This document shows, in pieces, positions 19,078-27,500 of a stretch of 53,800 nucleotides of DNA. The position numbers and the translations under genes were made by a program. Each line of letters begins with the position of its first letter. The stretch's first letter is position 1. The notes under the pieces were generated by a model. The model did not search any database, was not told where the DNA came from, and worked only from the letters and a program-made list of their open reading frames with translations. Source of the DNA: Campylobacterales bacterium (GTDB lineage: Bacteria > Campylobacterota > Campylobacteria > Campylobacterales > QNZT01); assembly GCA_027023405.1 (NCBI GenBank), contig JALVVN010000004.1:1-53800 (forward strand), in the 5' to 3' direction.

Positions 19078-19971
19078 CTAAAAACTTCTCTCAATCATAC
19101 TACGCATAATTCCTTCCAAATCGCTGTCACTATCAGATGCGATGGCATCTAATGCCTCCTCACCTAACTGCTTTGCTAATCTTCCTGCCTTCTCAATGGC
19201 GCCGGTCTCTCGCATTTTAGCCAAAATCCACGCTTGCTCCTGTGCGGTCAACTCTTTTTGATAGAGTTGCAAAAGCTTCTGTTTCTCTACCTCATCAAGC
19301 GCTTCATAGAGATAGATATAGGGCAGTGTGGTTTTACCTTCACGAAAATCACTCATGGCAGGTTTTCCAAGCGTCTCACTATCTTGGGTAATATCCAAAA
19401 TATCATCGACGATTTGAAAAGCAAGCCCAAGATTTTTACCGTAGAGTGCATAAACCGACTCATCTTTATGTGCCAAGTAGGCGGCTCCTTTGGCTGAAGC
19501 CTCGATCAAAACAGCCGTTTTTTTATAGATCATATCGAAATAGAGATCAGAATCCGGCTGAAAGGTTGTAGCATATTTCACATCCAGCAACTCTCCGACT
19601 GAAAGCATCGTAACCGCTTTTGAGACAATTTGCGCCAGCGTCGTATCAAATCCGCTTAATTCCCAGTAACCTTTGGAATAGAGAATATCACCAAGCATAA
19701 TGGCACTTTTATTGCCAAAAATCGCATTGATAGAATTCACACCCCGTCTGGTTAAGGCATCATCAAGCACATCATCATGTAGAAGACTTGCTGCATGTAT
19801 CAGCTCTACAATTGCAGCAAATTTCTGCGCATGAGGTGTATCGGAAGCGATCTTCAAGATCAATTTTGCTCTTAATCGTTTTCCATGAGGTAACTTATCG
19901 TAAAGCGCTAACGCATCCTCTCCCAACTCCTCTATCATACCACGCGCAATGCGCCCCACCTCTTCTATCAT
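19078..19971 (-). CDS. ispB: Polyprenyl diphosphate synthase (octaprenyl/heptaprenyl type)
   Basis: This trans-isoprenyl diphosphate synthase makes the side chain of menaquinone. The 297-residue chain carries both aspartate-rich motifs: DDVLDD (66-71) with the following TRRG, and the second at FQIVDDILD (189-193). KLPHGKRLRAKLIL is the substrate-binding segment near the N-terminus. The chain length of the product cannot be read from sequence by eye. It is part of the hemA/proS/hemC operon. Confidence 0.9.
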   Translation of the reverse strand: MIEEVGRIARGMIEELGEDALALYDKLPHGKRLRAKLILKIASDTPHAQKFAAIVELIHAASLLHDDVLDDALTRRGVNSINAIFGNKSAIMLGDILYSKGYWELSGFDTTLAQIVSKAVTMLSVGELLDVKYATTFQPDSDLYFDMIYKKTAVLIEASAKGAAYLAHKDESVYALYGKNLGLAFQIVDDILDITQDSETLGKPAMSDFREGKTTLPYIYLYEALDEVEKQKLLQLYQKELTAQEQAWILAKMRETGAIEKAGRLAKQLGEEALDAIASDSDSDLEGIMRSMIERSF

Positions 19972-19992
19972 CTCTCTCCCAAAATAGTTTCT

Positions 19993-20400
19993 CTAGCGCG
20001 GATCAATATATTTGATACCAAAGCGTTTTTTGGGGTCATACAACGAAACTTTTAATTTCGCCTTACGACCTTTGAAGTCTAAAAATTGCACACGCAAAAA
20101 GGATCGTGCATATCGCTCTTCGTAGTCATCCCTTAACTCTATTTTAATACTATTTCGCTTATATCTTTGTTGGAGGATATACTGAGAAGGATAAGAGGCA
20201 TTGTTGACCAATAAGACCAAACGATCATTGGTATAGAGCGTCCATCGAAGGGACACTCTCTCTATCAAACCATCTTCACGCTCTTTGAGCTCAATCCCAG
20301 CCACTTGATCTTTTGCAAGTAAAAAAAAATGCTCTGATACTGCCCACCCCTGAGAGAGCAAAAGCAGTAAGACAAAAAGCGCTCTCAACACACTACTCAT
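19993..20400 (-). CDS. Conserved secreted protein of unknown function (HP0241 position)
   Basis: The 135-residue protein has a hydrophobic signal peptide (about 1-20, LFVLLLLLSQGWA) followed by a beta-rich, strongly charged domain with no cysteine and no recognisable motif. It overlaps the DUF2018 gene upstream by 8 bases and precedes the polyprenyl synthase by 21. The same slot in Helicobacter pylori holds the hypothetical gene HP0241, so it is probably a lineage-specific conserved protein. Confidence 0.72.
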   Translation of the reverse strand: MSSVLRALFVLLLLLSQGWAVSEHFFLLAKDQVAGIELKEREDGLIERVSLRWTLYTNDRLVLLVNNASYPSQYILQQRYKRNSIKIELRDDYEERYARSFLRVQFLDFKGRKAKLKVSLYDPKKRFGIKYIDPR

Positions 20401-20680
20401 TCTGCGTTAAAATATCTCCCATCCCGGCGATATAGGCATTATTGAGAGCACTCTCTACCTCATCCATATGCTCAACGGCATAGTTTTGAATCAGACGATC
20501 AATCTCCTCACCCTCTTCAAGACGATCTTCGAGTAATCGCTCCAAAATCTCAATACGGCGCAAATTGTCACTGAGTGCCTGCTCGACCAAATTTCGATTG
20601 GCATTGAAGATAATATCAAAATATTTATCTCTCGGGCTCCCTCCAAAAAGCGCACTCTCCTCTTCATCAAAATCAAACAT
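20393..20680 (-). CDS. DUF2018 family protein (HP0242-like)
   Basis: This 95-residue, acidic, all-helical cytoplasmic protein fits DUF2018. The N-terminal G-SPRDKYFDIIFNAN and the closing AYIAGMGDILTQNE match my memory of H. pylori HP0242, whose homodimer crystal structure is knotted. The gene context (first gene before HP0241, ispB, hemA, proS and hemC equivalents) agrees. Function is unknown. It is the promoter-proximal gene of this operon. Confidence 0.8.
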   Translation of the reverse strand: MFDFDEEESALFGGSPRDKYFDIIFNANRNLVEQALSDNLRRIEILERLLEDRLEEGEEIDRLIQNYAVEHMDEVESALNNAYIAGMGDILTQNE

Positions 20681-20759
20681 TCTGAAATCTCCCCTCTAAA
20701 TTTTTGGTATTATAGCATAGTGCTTCGGACTTTAGTCAATTTTTTGATAAAATTGTTTT

Positions 20760-21530
20760 ATGGATAAACAGAAAAAACAACTCTACCCTGACTCACACGA
20801 CTTTTCGATGCTCGATTACGAGTGCGCCTACTTACCGGACAAAATGGTGCGTATGCGGTACAAATATGTACTCTCGCCTACCAAGGCTTTTTGTTCTGCC
20901 GTCATTAAACGGGGATGGCGCCGTTTTGGAAAGTACTACTTTTACCCGACTTGCAACGGCTGTAACGCCTGCAAAAGTCTCCGCATCGATGTCAAAAACT
21001 TCAAACCGAGTCGCTCTCAAAAACGCGTCCAAAAACGCAATAAAGAGACGCAAATTATAATTCAAAAACCCTCTCTATCAACCATGCACATTCAGCTTTA
21101 CAATAAATTTCATGCCTATAAAAGTCAAAAGGATGGTTGGAAACAGAAGAGTATCTCCTACAATGAGTATCACGAAAATTTTGTAGACGGTGCGGGAAAT
21201 TTTGGGAAAGAGGTACTCTATATCGTTGATGACAAACTGGTAGGTGTCGATCTGATCGATATTCTCGATGACGGCATTAGCGCGATCTACTTCTTTTACG
21301 ATCCCGACTATCCCAAACTATCACTCGGTACCTATTCTCTGCTCTATCAAATAGAACTCGCACGCATTTTGGGATTGGATTGGATCTATTTAGGCTATTG
21401 GGTGGATGGATGCAAAGCATTTTCCTACAAACCGAACTTTCAACCCGAAGAGATTTTGGATGGATTTCCGGAAATTACCCAAGAGCCCCAATGGGAGCCC
21501 TTTACACTCTCTTCAAAAGGTCTTCAATGA
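20760..21530 (+). CDS. bpt: Aspartate/glutamate leucyltransferase (Bpt; arginyltransferase family)
   Basis: Members add leucine from Leu-tRNA to N-terminal Asp or Glu, marking proteins for ClpS/ClpAP turnover. The 256-residue sequence shows the family cysteine cluster in YPTCNGCNACKSLRIDV, then the conserved FKPSRSQKR and the GNAT-like C-terminal half with LGTYSLLYQIELARILGLDWIYLGYWV split over the fold. The gene stands alone on the plus strand, diverging from the DUF2018 operon and overlapping the end of the convergent ATP-grasp gene by 29 bases. Confidence 0.9.
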   Translation: MDKQKKQLYPDSHDFSMLDYECAYLPDKMVRMRYKYVLSPTKAFCSAVIKRGWRRFGKYYFYPTCNGCNACKSLRIDVKNFKPSRSQKRVQKRNKETQIIIQKPSLSTMHIQLYNKFHAYKSQKDGWKQKSISYNEYHENFVDGAGNFGKEVLYIVDDKLVGVDLIDILDDGISAIYFFYDPDYPKLSLGTYSLLYQIELARILGLDWIYLGYWVDGCKAFSYKPNFQPEEILDGFPEITQEPQWEPFTLSSKGLQ

Positions 21531-22524
21531 TAAAAAACTCTGCTCGCACCGGTGCTTCAACCCATTGAAGCTCTCTATTCCAATAACCCGGTGCATCCGG
21601 AAATCCTCTCACCGATGCCACATAGCTGATCTCAACGATCTTATATCCATCTTTGTCTTTCACAAAATCAAACGCCAAAGATTGTGCTTCAAGCTTCTCT
21701 GTCACCTCAAACGCCTTTTGGATACACTCCTGTGGTATCTCATCCCATGTCATCACACCACTACCGGACGCTCGAAAATCACCATCTCTTGTAAAACGCT
21801 TCTTGGTTAATGCACGATCTCCAATGACAAAAACTCGAATATCGTGATCACATCCTTGGATAAAATCTTGTGCATAGAGATAGTTTCTCTCTCTTGGAAG
21901 ATTCAAATAGATCTTATTTGGAAAGATATACCGATAGATCCCATAAGATATTTTAAAGAGTGATTTCAGATCTCTACTCTTCTTATAGTGCCAAATGCGC
22001 TCTTTTAGTACAGCACTTTTGCTATGAGGGAAAAAACCTCGCCCAAAAGCTTTATGTAAAAAAGAAAGCGCTTGGGAACGATTTTTTATCAACATCACAT
22101 TATAGGAGCCTGCACCGCTTCGGAGTTTAAACACTTTGGGAAAGGTTGTCTGCTCGATCCACTCTCTTGCGCGCTCTTTCTCATAAAAGACATAACTCTG
22201 CACCATCGGTGCATCAATTGCCTCTAGCAAATATTTTTGCCCCACTTTATCATCATAATGCCATGAAGTCGCAACATTAGGATAGACAAGCAATCCCATG
22301 CGTTCAAGTGATTGTGTCAAGCCTCTCGAAAAGAGCAATGCTTTAGCATCGAGCTGATCCCAATGCCAAAGCAACACATCAAAATCTTTGAGTTGTTGAA
22401 CGATATCACTATCATAGCAATTGACGACTTGATAGTCCAATCCATGATTTTGACAATACTCTATCCATTTAGGGGCATAGGAGTCTTCGACTCTCTCGTT
22501 GGTGAAATGTATCGCTATTTTCAT
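21502..22524 (-). CDS. ATP-grasp domain protein (RimK-like ligase fold)
   Basis: The 340-residue protein has an N-terminal alpha/beta pre-ATP-grasp region (about 1-110) and an ATP-grasp core. The core shows TTFPKVFKLRSGAGSYNVML, a glycine loop that contacts ATP phosphates, and YAQDFIQGCDHDIRVFVIG. The metal-binding DFVKDKDGYKIVEISYVAS has Asp and Glu in the usual places. ATP-grasp enzymes join a carboxylate to an amine or thiol through an acyl phosphate; the substrates here are unknown. It lies 4 bases after the ThiF-like gene, so the two are a transcription unit and probably share a pathway. Confidence 0.85.
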   Translation of the reverse strand: MKIAIHFTNERVEDSYAPKWIEYCQNHGLDYQVVNCYDSDIVQQLKDFDVLLWHWDQLDAKALLFSRGLTQSLERMGLLVYPNVATSWHYDDKVGQKYLLEAIDAPMVQSYVFYEKERAREWIEQTTFPKVFKLRSGAGSYNVMLIKNRSQALSFLHKAFGRGFFPHSKSAVLKERIWHYKKSRDLKSLFKISYGIYRYIFPNKIYLNLPRERNYLYAQDFIQGCDHDIRVFVIGDRALTKKRFTRDGDFRASGSGVMTWDEIPQECIQKAFEVTEKLEAQSLAFDFVKDKDGYKIVEISYVASVRGFPDAPGYWNRELQWVEAPVRAEFFIIEDLLKRV

Positions 22525-22528
22525 CCTA

Positions 22529-23440
22529 CTACTTTATCTCTCTTTGTTCAATTACGGCTGGAAATTTCGCATTTCCTTTGACTGAAATAGGACCTAAAAA
22601 GATATCTTTTGCTCCAATTGCAAGCTCAATCGCCTTGATCGCAAAGAAAGTACCGGTAATTGTTACTGCCGGTCCCCAGTTGGTACCCTGTACTAAATAT
22701 TCTCGCCCATCCGCATATGCATCAAAAAAGCCTGCCGGCGGTTCATTTTCACTGAGCAAAAGTTTATGGGCATATTTCGACTTAAAGAGTTTGCTATAAA
22801 TCTCATTGAACTCTTCATGCACCTTACGATCTTTTGCTTTAAAATCCTCTTCCGTAATATCTTCGAGTGCCATTGAAGCGGTCGGAGAGTTTTCATCTTC
22901 CTCTCTTGTACTCACATTTTCATCTCGATAATCCCAAAGATTTGCTTTGGCACCAAAAGTAAACTCTGGAATCGTATGCGCCCTTGAAATCACAGGAACT
23001 TTATATTGTTTCGCAAAGCGATGAAGCGGATAATGCGCAGATTTATTATCTGATGCATCAATAATAATATCTACCCCTTTGACAATCTCTTCCGCATTCT
23101 CTTTGTTGATCCCTTCAGGATATGTTTCTATCTGCGCAAAAGGATTGACATCTAAGAGTTGCTTCTTGCCCGCTTCTACCTTTTTTTCTCCGATGGTAGA
23201 AATAGTACAAAAATGCTGTCTATTAATGTTGGTCAATTCAAACACATCCGGATCAACCAATGTCAAATGTTTTACACCACCTCGCACGAGTTGTTCAGAC
23301 GCGATCCCGCCCGTGCCACCGACACCTATGACACCTATCTTAACATTTTGGATCTTCTGTTTCTCCTCATCGGTAAAGATCATCGACGATCGAAACCATA
23401 GCTTTTCGTAAAACTCCTCTTCAGTAAAGTTTAAAGACAT
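22529..23440 (-). CDS. ThiF/MoeB-type E1-like adenylyltransferase
   Basis: The 303-residue protein has an E1-like Rossmann fold. It shows the nucleotide loop GVIGVGGTGGIA (36-47), the acidic VDPDVFELTNINRQ with the finger arginine Arg74, and the metal/adenylate aspartate in DASDN (Asp131). These residues predict activation of a carboxylate by AMP. It lacks the CxxC zinc pairs of MoeB/ThiF. Its only cysteine is Cys78, so the usual catalytic cysteine is absent. A charged insertion (about 175-235) replaces that region. GGAG lies upstream of the ATG. It is the first gene of a pair with the ATP-grasp protein. The substrate is unknown. Confidence 0.85.
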   Translation of the reverse strand: MSLNFTEEEFYEKLWFRSSMIFTDEEKQKIQNVKIGVIGVGGTGGIASEQLVRGGVKHLTLVDPDVFELTNINRQHFCTISTIGEKKVEAGKKQLLDVNPFAQIETYPEGINKENAEEIVKGVDIIIDASDNKSAHYPLHRFAKQYKVPVISRAHTIPEFTFGAKANLWDYRDENVSTREEDENSPTASMALEDITEEDFKAKDRKVHEEFNEIYSKLFKSKYAHKLLLSENEPPAGFFDAYADGREYLVQGTNWGPAVTITGTFFAIKAIELAIGAKDIFLGPISVKGNAKFPAVIEQREIK

Positions 23441-23475
23441 ACCTCTGCTCCTTGTGATTTTTAGAATTTAGTGTA

Positions 23476-23481
23476 TAATAC
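23476..23481 (-). promoter_or_regulatory. -10-like box for the ThiF/ATP-grasp unit
   Basis: On the minus strand the hexamer TATTAT lies about 35 bases upstream of the ThiF-like start, which would give a short leader. The same DNA reads TATAAT on the plus strand (23474-23479), so its direction is not certain. Confidence 0.35.
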
Positions 23482-23528
23482 TCCAAATTTATTAGAAAAG
23501 CTACAAGAGAGGATAAATTTGCATTAAA

Positions 23529-23561
23529 TTTTGTTATAGCTTGACACATTCTGTAACAAAA
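23529..23561. promoter_or_regulatory. Operator-like inverted repeat in the divergent thiF / MBL intergenic region
   Basis: TTTTGTTA and TAACAAAA are perfect 8-base arms with a 17-base spacer that contains a TTGACA. The location between two divergent genes suits a regulator that controls one or both. The arms are A/T-rich and could occur by chance. Confidence 0.35.
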
Positions 23562-23600
23562 GTAGCTAAACAAATTCAAAAAATAAAGATATTGTAAACC

Positions 23601-24353
23601 ATGAAAGCTTCTTCCATACACATTGACACAATTTTCAATAATATTGTCTCGACAACGGAGACATGTTGTACAACTTTATGGGGATTTTCGTCCTATATTC
23701 AGACACCCGAACATACCATTCTCTTTGATACCGGTAGTAACGGTCGCATTTTGCTCAAAAACATGCTATCCAAAGGGATTGACATCCAAAAGATAGATAC
23801 GATTTTTCTCTCGCATGGGCATTGGGATCATATCGGTGGAATTGATTCTATTATCGAATTGAACCCATATGTGACACTTTATGTCACGCCACATCTCTCA
23901 AAGAATTTTATCAGAGACTACCGACAACAGAGTCGAGGCGTTGAGGTAATCGGCGAAAAACTTACCCAAATCGCACCTCATATCTACTCATCCGGCGCAA
24001 GAGGAAGCAGTTTAGAGCAATCAATGATCATAGAGTGCGATGAAGGATTAATACTCATCTTTGGATGTGCCCACAGCGGTGTTGGTGAGATTGCGAAACT
24101 CGCTGCCAAAACATTCAAAAAAGAGATCCTTCTCTTGCTTGGAGGATTTCATCTTGAAAATCGTAGCGATGAAGAGATACGCAAGCTCATGCAAATTTTT
24201 CAAGAGACCCACACAAAAACGATTATTCCGTCACATTGCACCGGTGAACGGGCTATGAAGCTTTTTCATGAAGAGTTTCAAGGAGCCTATATCCAAGGAG
24301 GAGTCGGACAGAGTCTTACTTTTGATAGTGACGGTTCAGTCGTCCTCTTATAA
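23601..24353 (+). CDS. Metallo-beta-lactamase-fold hydrolase
   Basis: The 250-residue cytoplasmic protein has the metal-binding motif FLSHGHWDHIGG (HxHxDH), the second ligand region IFGCAHSGVGEI and PSHCTGERA near the end. This pattern is typical of MBL proteins annotated as 7,8-dihydropterin-6-yl-methyl-aminobenzene phosphate synthase-like; the biochemical substrate cannot be inferred. It diverges from the ThiF/ATP-grasp pair and overlaps the convergent flippase gene by 38 bases. Confidence 0.85.
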   Translation: MKASSIHIDTIFNNIVSTTETCCTTLWGFSSYIQTPEHTILFDTGSNGRILLKNMLSKGIDIQKIDTIFLSHGHWDHIGGIDSIIELNPYVTLYVTPHLSKNFIRDYRQQSRGVEVIGEKLTQIAPHIYSSGARGSSLEQSMIIECDEGLILIFGCAHSGVGEIAKLAAKTFKKEILLLLGGFHLENRSDEEIRKLMQIFQETHTKTIIPSHCTGERAMKLFHEEFQGAYIQGGVGQSLTFDSDGSVVLL

Positions 24354-25578
24354 AAAGGATATTAAAAAGATTCACGCACACGGCAACCGTGACATACATC
24401 GCAATCGAGGCAATAGGAGTGTGGAAAAGATAGTATCCTAATAATAGAGCAAAAAGACGAAGAAAAATTTGTATAGATTGAACAATCAACTGTGTCTTTT
24501 GCAAAGAGAGCAGATTAAATGTCATGGTTGATGGAGGATTGATAAAAGAAAAAAATGCCATACAGACAATGAATTTGGCAATCAACCCCGCTTCACTCCA
24601 CTCTTGACCAAATAAAAAAGAGAAGATCTCTTCGCCCCACATTACAATAATAAAAAGAGGGGCAATATAGATCTTTAAAAGCCCTAGTGTCGTTTTCATA
24701 TAGAGTTGACGAATATCCTCATGATTTGCAAACATCTTTGCCGCTTTTTGATAATAGACATTTTGTACCGACACCGTCATGAGCGTTGTGGGTGTCATCA
24801 AAACCCGAAATGCCAATGCATAATACCCAACAACATCCGTAGAGAAAAGAAAGGGCAATAGATAGATCGGTAAATTTTGTGCGACATAGTTAATGAGCGT
24901 ACTTGCGGTTTGAAACTTTGGAAAGTGACTATAGTGTTTTGCATTGGCATAAACTCTTGTGCGAGAGATCTTTTGTAGCTGTAAGCTGTTGCGTTTGACA
25001 ATCTGTTTTAACAAAAACGCGACCGCAACCATATCTGAGAGAATTTTACCGACAATCAATCCATTTGCCTGAAACAGATAGCGACTTGAGATTTGTGTCG
25101 TCACTGTACCGATAGCACTCATAATCTTAGAGAGAGACATCACTTTATAATACTCTTGTCGATTGGCAAAGCTCTCAAAGATAAGCTGCCCACCTAAAAC
25201 CAATACTGAAACGGGTAAAAACCAGACAAGATAATCCTCTCCACCAAAGAGTTGTACAAACCAATCATAAAATATCCAAACAACTAAGAGACAAAGTAGC
25301 ACTATGGCAAAGAGGATCATCAGTGACAAAAAGAGTATTGCTTTGGCATCCTGCTCATTTTTCGGAAGAACGATCGCTTGATCATACTTGAAGCTTGAAA
25401 TGAGACCAATCGCCATTGTCATAGAAAAGAAGAGAGAGTAGATACCAAATTCACTCGGCGTATAGAGTCTTGTCACAATGGGAATAAAGGCAAAAAGTAG
25501 CGCTTGCGCCATGATGGAGCCCGATAAAAGGGTAACAATCTGCATCACATAACGACTCTCTTTTAACTTTTTAAGCAC
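24316..25578 (-). CDS. Wzx-type polysaccharide flippase (MOP superfamily)
   Basis: This 420-residue integral membrane protein has about 12 hydrophobic segments. The opening QIVTLLSGSIMAQALLFAFI and ITRLYTPSEFGIYSLFFS are characteristic of oligosaccharide-repeat flippases. The second half has LPIYLLPFLFSTDVVGYYAL. It would move lipid-linked sugar repeats across the inner membrane. No glycosyltransferase cluster surrounds it, so its glycan is unknown. The 66 bases upstream before mlaE hold no clear terminator. Confidence 0.88.
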   Translation of the reverse strand: MLKKLKESRYVMQIVTLLSGSIMAQALLFAFIPIVTRLYTPSEFGIYSLFFSMTMAIGLISSFKYDQAIVLPKNEQDAKAILFLSLMILFAIVLLCLLVVWIFYDWFVQLFGGEDYLVWFLPVSVLVLGGQLIFESFANRQEYYKVMSLSKIMSAIGTVTTQISSRYLFQANGLIVGKILSDMVAVAFLLKQIVKRNSLQLQKISRTRVYANAKHYSHFPKFQTASTLINYVAQNLPIYLLPFLFSTDVVGYYALAFRVLMTPTTLMTVSVQNVYYQKAAKMFANHEDIRQLYMKTTLGLLKIYIAPLFIIVMWGEEIFSFLFGQEWSEAGLIAKFIVCMAFFSFINPPSTMTFNLLSLQKTQLIVQSIQIFLRLFALLLGYYLFHTPIASIAMYVTVAVCVNLFNILFIRGRLNRHYQK

Positions 25579-25644
25579 TTAATACCTCTATCTTATTCTG
25601 CATTTACAATTCGATTAGCACATTTCACGCCAATCTCAGGCGCT

Positions 25645-26445
25645 CTACCATCCAATAATCAAAAAGAGTGCTGCAATAAAATAATCCAGCACAAATACCA
25701 AGACGGCTGAATAGACCACCGCTTGTGTCGTCGATCGTCCTACACCCCTTGCACCACCTTTGGTATGATAGCCGATATAGGTTCCCACTGTTCCGACATA
25801 AAAACCAAAGATCAGCGCTTTTAGCAATCCTGTAAAAATATCACTGAGTGAAATATACATATTGATTGTGTTCAGATAGGCACTCTGATTCACACCCAGC
25901 ATATAGACAGAAGTCAGATAGGCACTAATATTTCCTAAAAAGTCAAATAAAATCACTAAAATCGGTAACGCAATCGTTGTCGCAATAATCCGAGGTACAA
26001 GGAGGTATTTTCTCGAATCGACCGCTAAGGTATCTAATGCATCAATCTGTTCTGTGACCCGCATACTTCCCAACTCTGCCGCCATGGCTGAAATCGCACG
26101 GGAAGTGAGCATCAAACCGGCAAAAACCGGTCCAAGTTCTCTTGTTATTGAGATAAAGATAGGGAACCCCATCAGATTTTGCGCACCAAACTGATGAAAA
26201 CCTTGGTAGAGTTGCACCGCCGATACCATGCCGGTAAAGATACCTGTCAATGCAATAACCCCCACTGACCCTACACCTACAACAACCAATTGTTCTATCA
26301 TCTCTTTGATGCGAAAAGGAGGCACAACTGCAAGTTGTAGCATTTTAATCTGATAGAGGGTAAAACGACCAAGGGCTTCAAGCATGGAGATAAACGAAAA
26401 AAATATTTTACCCAAATAGATAAAAAATTGTTCTACAATTGCCAT
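25645..26445 (-). CDS. mlaE: MlaE-family ABC transporter permease
   Basis: The 266-residue inner-membrane permease belongs to the MlaE (Ttg2B) family that, with an MlaF ATPase and MlaD-type MCE protein, moves phospholipids between membranes. It shows the GVIALTGIFTGMVSAVQLYQ helix, TRELGPVFAGLMLTSRAISA, the conserved AAELGSMRVTEQIDALDTLA cytoplasmic loop and GYHTKGGARGVGRSTTQAVV. The partner ATPase and MCE genes are not in this window. It is divergent from fliL, separated by 141 bases that hold the AAACTAA cluster. Confidence 0.93.
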   Translation of the reverse strand: MAIVEQFFIYLGKIFFSFISMLEALGRFTLYQIKMLQLAVVPPFRIKEMIEQLVVVGVGSVGVIALTGIFTGMVSAVQLYQGFHQFGAQNLMGFPIFISITRELGPVFAGLMLTSRAISAMAAELGSMRVTEQIDALDTLAVDSRKYLLVPRIIATTIALPILVILFDFLGNISAYLTSVYMLGVNQSAYLNTINMYISLSDIFTGLLKALIFGFYVGTVGTYIGYHTKGGARGVGRSTTQAVVYSAVLVFVLDYFIAALFLIIGW

Positions 26446-26479
26446 ATACCACCCTAATTTCTGCGATTTTTTGAAAAAA

Positions 26480-26560
26480 AAACTAACTTTATGAAAAAAA
26501 ACTAAACTTTTTTGATCTTAAACCGATTTAGTTTGTAACATACCTCACTTAGTTTGAGGT
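26480..26560. promoter_or_regulatory. Cluster of four AAACTAA motifs and a hairpin upstream of fliL
   Basis: AAACTAA occurs at 26480 and 26499 on the plus strand and, inverted (TTAGTTT), at 26528 and 26549. The spacing is 19-29 bases. ACCTCA/TGAGGT (26542-26560) forms a 6-base hairpin around the last copy. The same heptamer begins both 31-base repeats upstream of the barrel gene at 10134. The arrangement suggests binding sites of one regulator, but none is identified. Confidence 0.45.
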
Positions 26561-26586
26561 AAATCATATCACAAGGAAGGGAAATC

Positions 26587-27126
26587 ATGGCTGAAGCTGT
26601 TGAAAACCAAGAGGTCGTAACAGAAAAAAAAGGCGGAGGAAACATTCTTCTCATTGTCATTGTCGCATTACTCGCTACACTTGTCATCGGTGGAGCAGCT
26701 GCAGCATACTTTATGCTCAATGATGACAAAGAGCTCATCGATGATGCCAACAAAGTTGCCAAAACCGCACCGGTTACCAAAAGCAGTACCAAAACAACAA
26801 GTCGTGTAACCGACTATTCAAAAATCGGTCCGATGTATCCTATGGATCAATTTATCGTCAATCTCTATAATGAGGGGAGTAGTCGATATCTCAAAACAAC
26901 CATCAACTTCGAGCTCTCAAGTGAAGAGTTATCCGCGGAGATGGATAAGAAAAAACCACTCATCCGAGATATTGTCATCAAGACACTCTCAGCCAAAACT
27001 TATGAAGAGATTAGTACAATCAAAGGCAAAGAAAATCTCAAAGATGAGATAGTTTCAAAGGTCAATCAAGTGCTCACTGACGGTCAAGTCAACAACCTCT
27101 TTTTTACAGATTTCGTCATCCAATGA
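26587..27126 (+). CDS. fliL: Flagellar basal-body protein FliL
   Basis: FliL is a single-pass inner-membrane protein that surrounds the flagellar stator. The 179-residue product has an N-terminal cytoplasmic segment, a membrane helix (about residues 18-43), a linker rich in Thr/Lys and the periplasmic FliL domain with YPMDQFIVNLYN, YLKTTINFELS, IRDIVIKTLSAKTYEEI and VNNLFFTDFVIQ. AAGGAAGG lies before the ATG. The stop overlaps acpS as ATGA; fliL-acpS is also a pair in Campylobacter and Helicobacter. Confidence 0.95.
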   Translation: MAEAVENQEVVTEKKGGGNILLIVIVALLATLVIGGAAAAYFMLNDDKELIDDANKVAKTAPVTKSSTKTTSRVTDYSKIGPMYPMDQFIVNLYNEGSSRYLKTTINFELSSEELSAEMDKKKPLIRDIVIKTLSAKTYEEISTIKGKENLKDEIVSKVNQVLTDGQVNNLFFTDFVIQ

Positions 27127-27500
27127 TAGGTATCGATATCGTACCTATCAAACGGTTTGAAAAATTTTTAGAAAAACCCACCGCGCTTCAAAAATATCTC
27201 TGCAAAGATGAGATCGTCCTCCTCTCCTCTTCGCAGAGTGCCGCCGGCTTTTTTGCCGCTAAAGAGGCAATCTCCAAAGCACTTCAAACAGGCATCGGTA
27301 AAGAGTGTAGCTTCAAAGATATCAAAATTCATAAAGAGCCAAATGGCGCTCCCTACTTTACTCTCTCAAAACATTTGATCGAGCGATATCAGATTCGAGA
27401 AACTTCTCTCAGTATTACCCACGATGGTGAGTATGCATTAGCAGTAGCAATCATCGTCTCGGACTTAGAGAACCCATCTCAAAAACCTCTATTTCACTAA
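27123..27500 (+). CDS. acpS: Holo-[acyl-carrier-protein] synthase
   Basis: AcpS transfers 4'-phosphopantetheine from CoA to acyl carrier protein. The 125-residue protein has the canonical N-terminal GIDIVPIKRF with the Mg-binding Asp, and the second signature GFFAAKEAISKAL with the catalytic Glu and Lys. Length is normal. It overlaps fliL by 4 bases. Confidence 0.96.
   Translation: MIGIDIVPIKRFEKFLEKPTALQKYLCKDEIVLLSSSQSAAGFFAAKEAISKALQTGIGKECSFKDIKIHKEPNGAPYFTLSKHLIERYQIRETSLSITHDGEYALAVAIIVSDLENPSQKPLFH

Noticed and set aside
23421-23621. 66-residue minus-strand frame before the ThiF-like gene, considered as a peptide precursor for the E1/ATP-grasp pair
   Set aside because: It overlaps the start of both neighbouring genes, has no ribosome site, and its composition is that of A/T-rich intergenic DNA.
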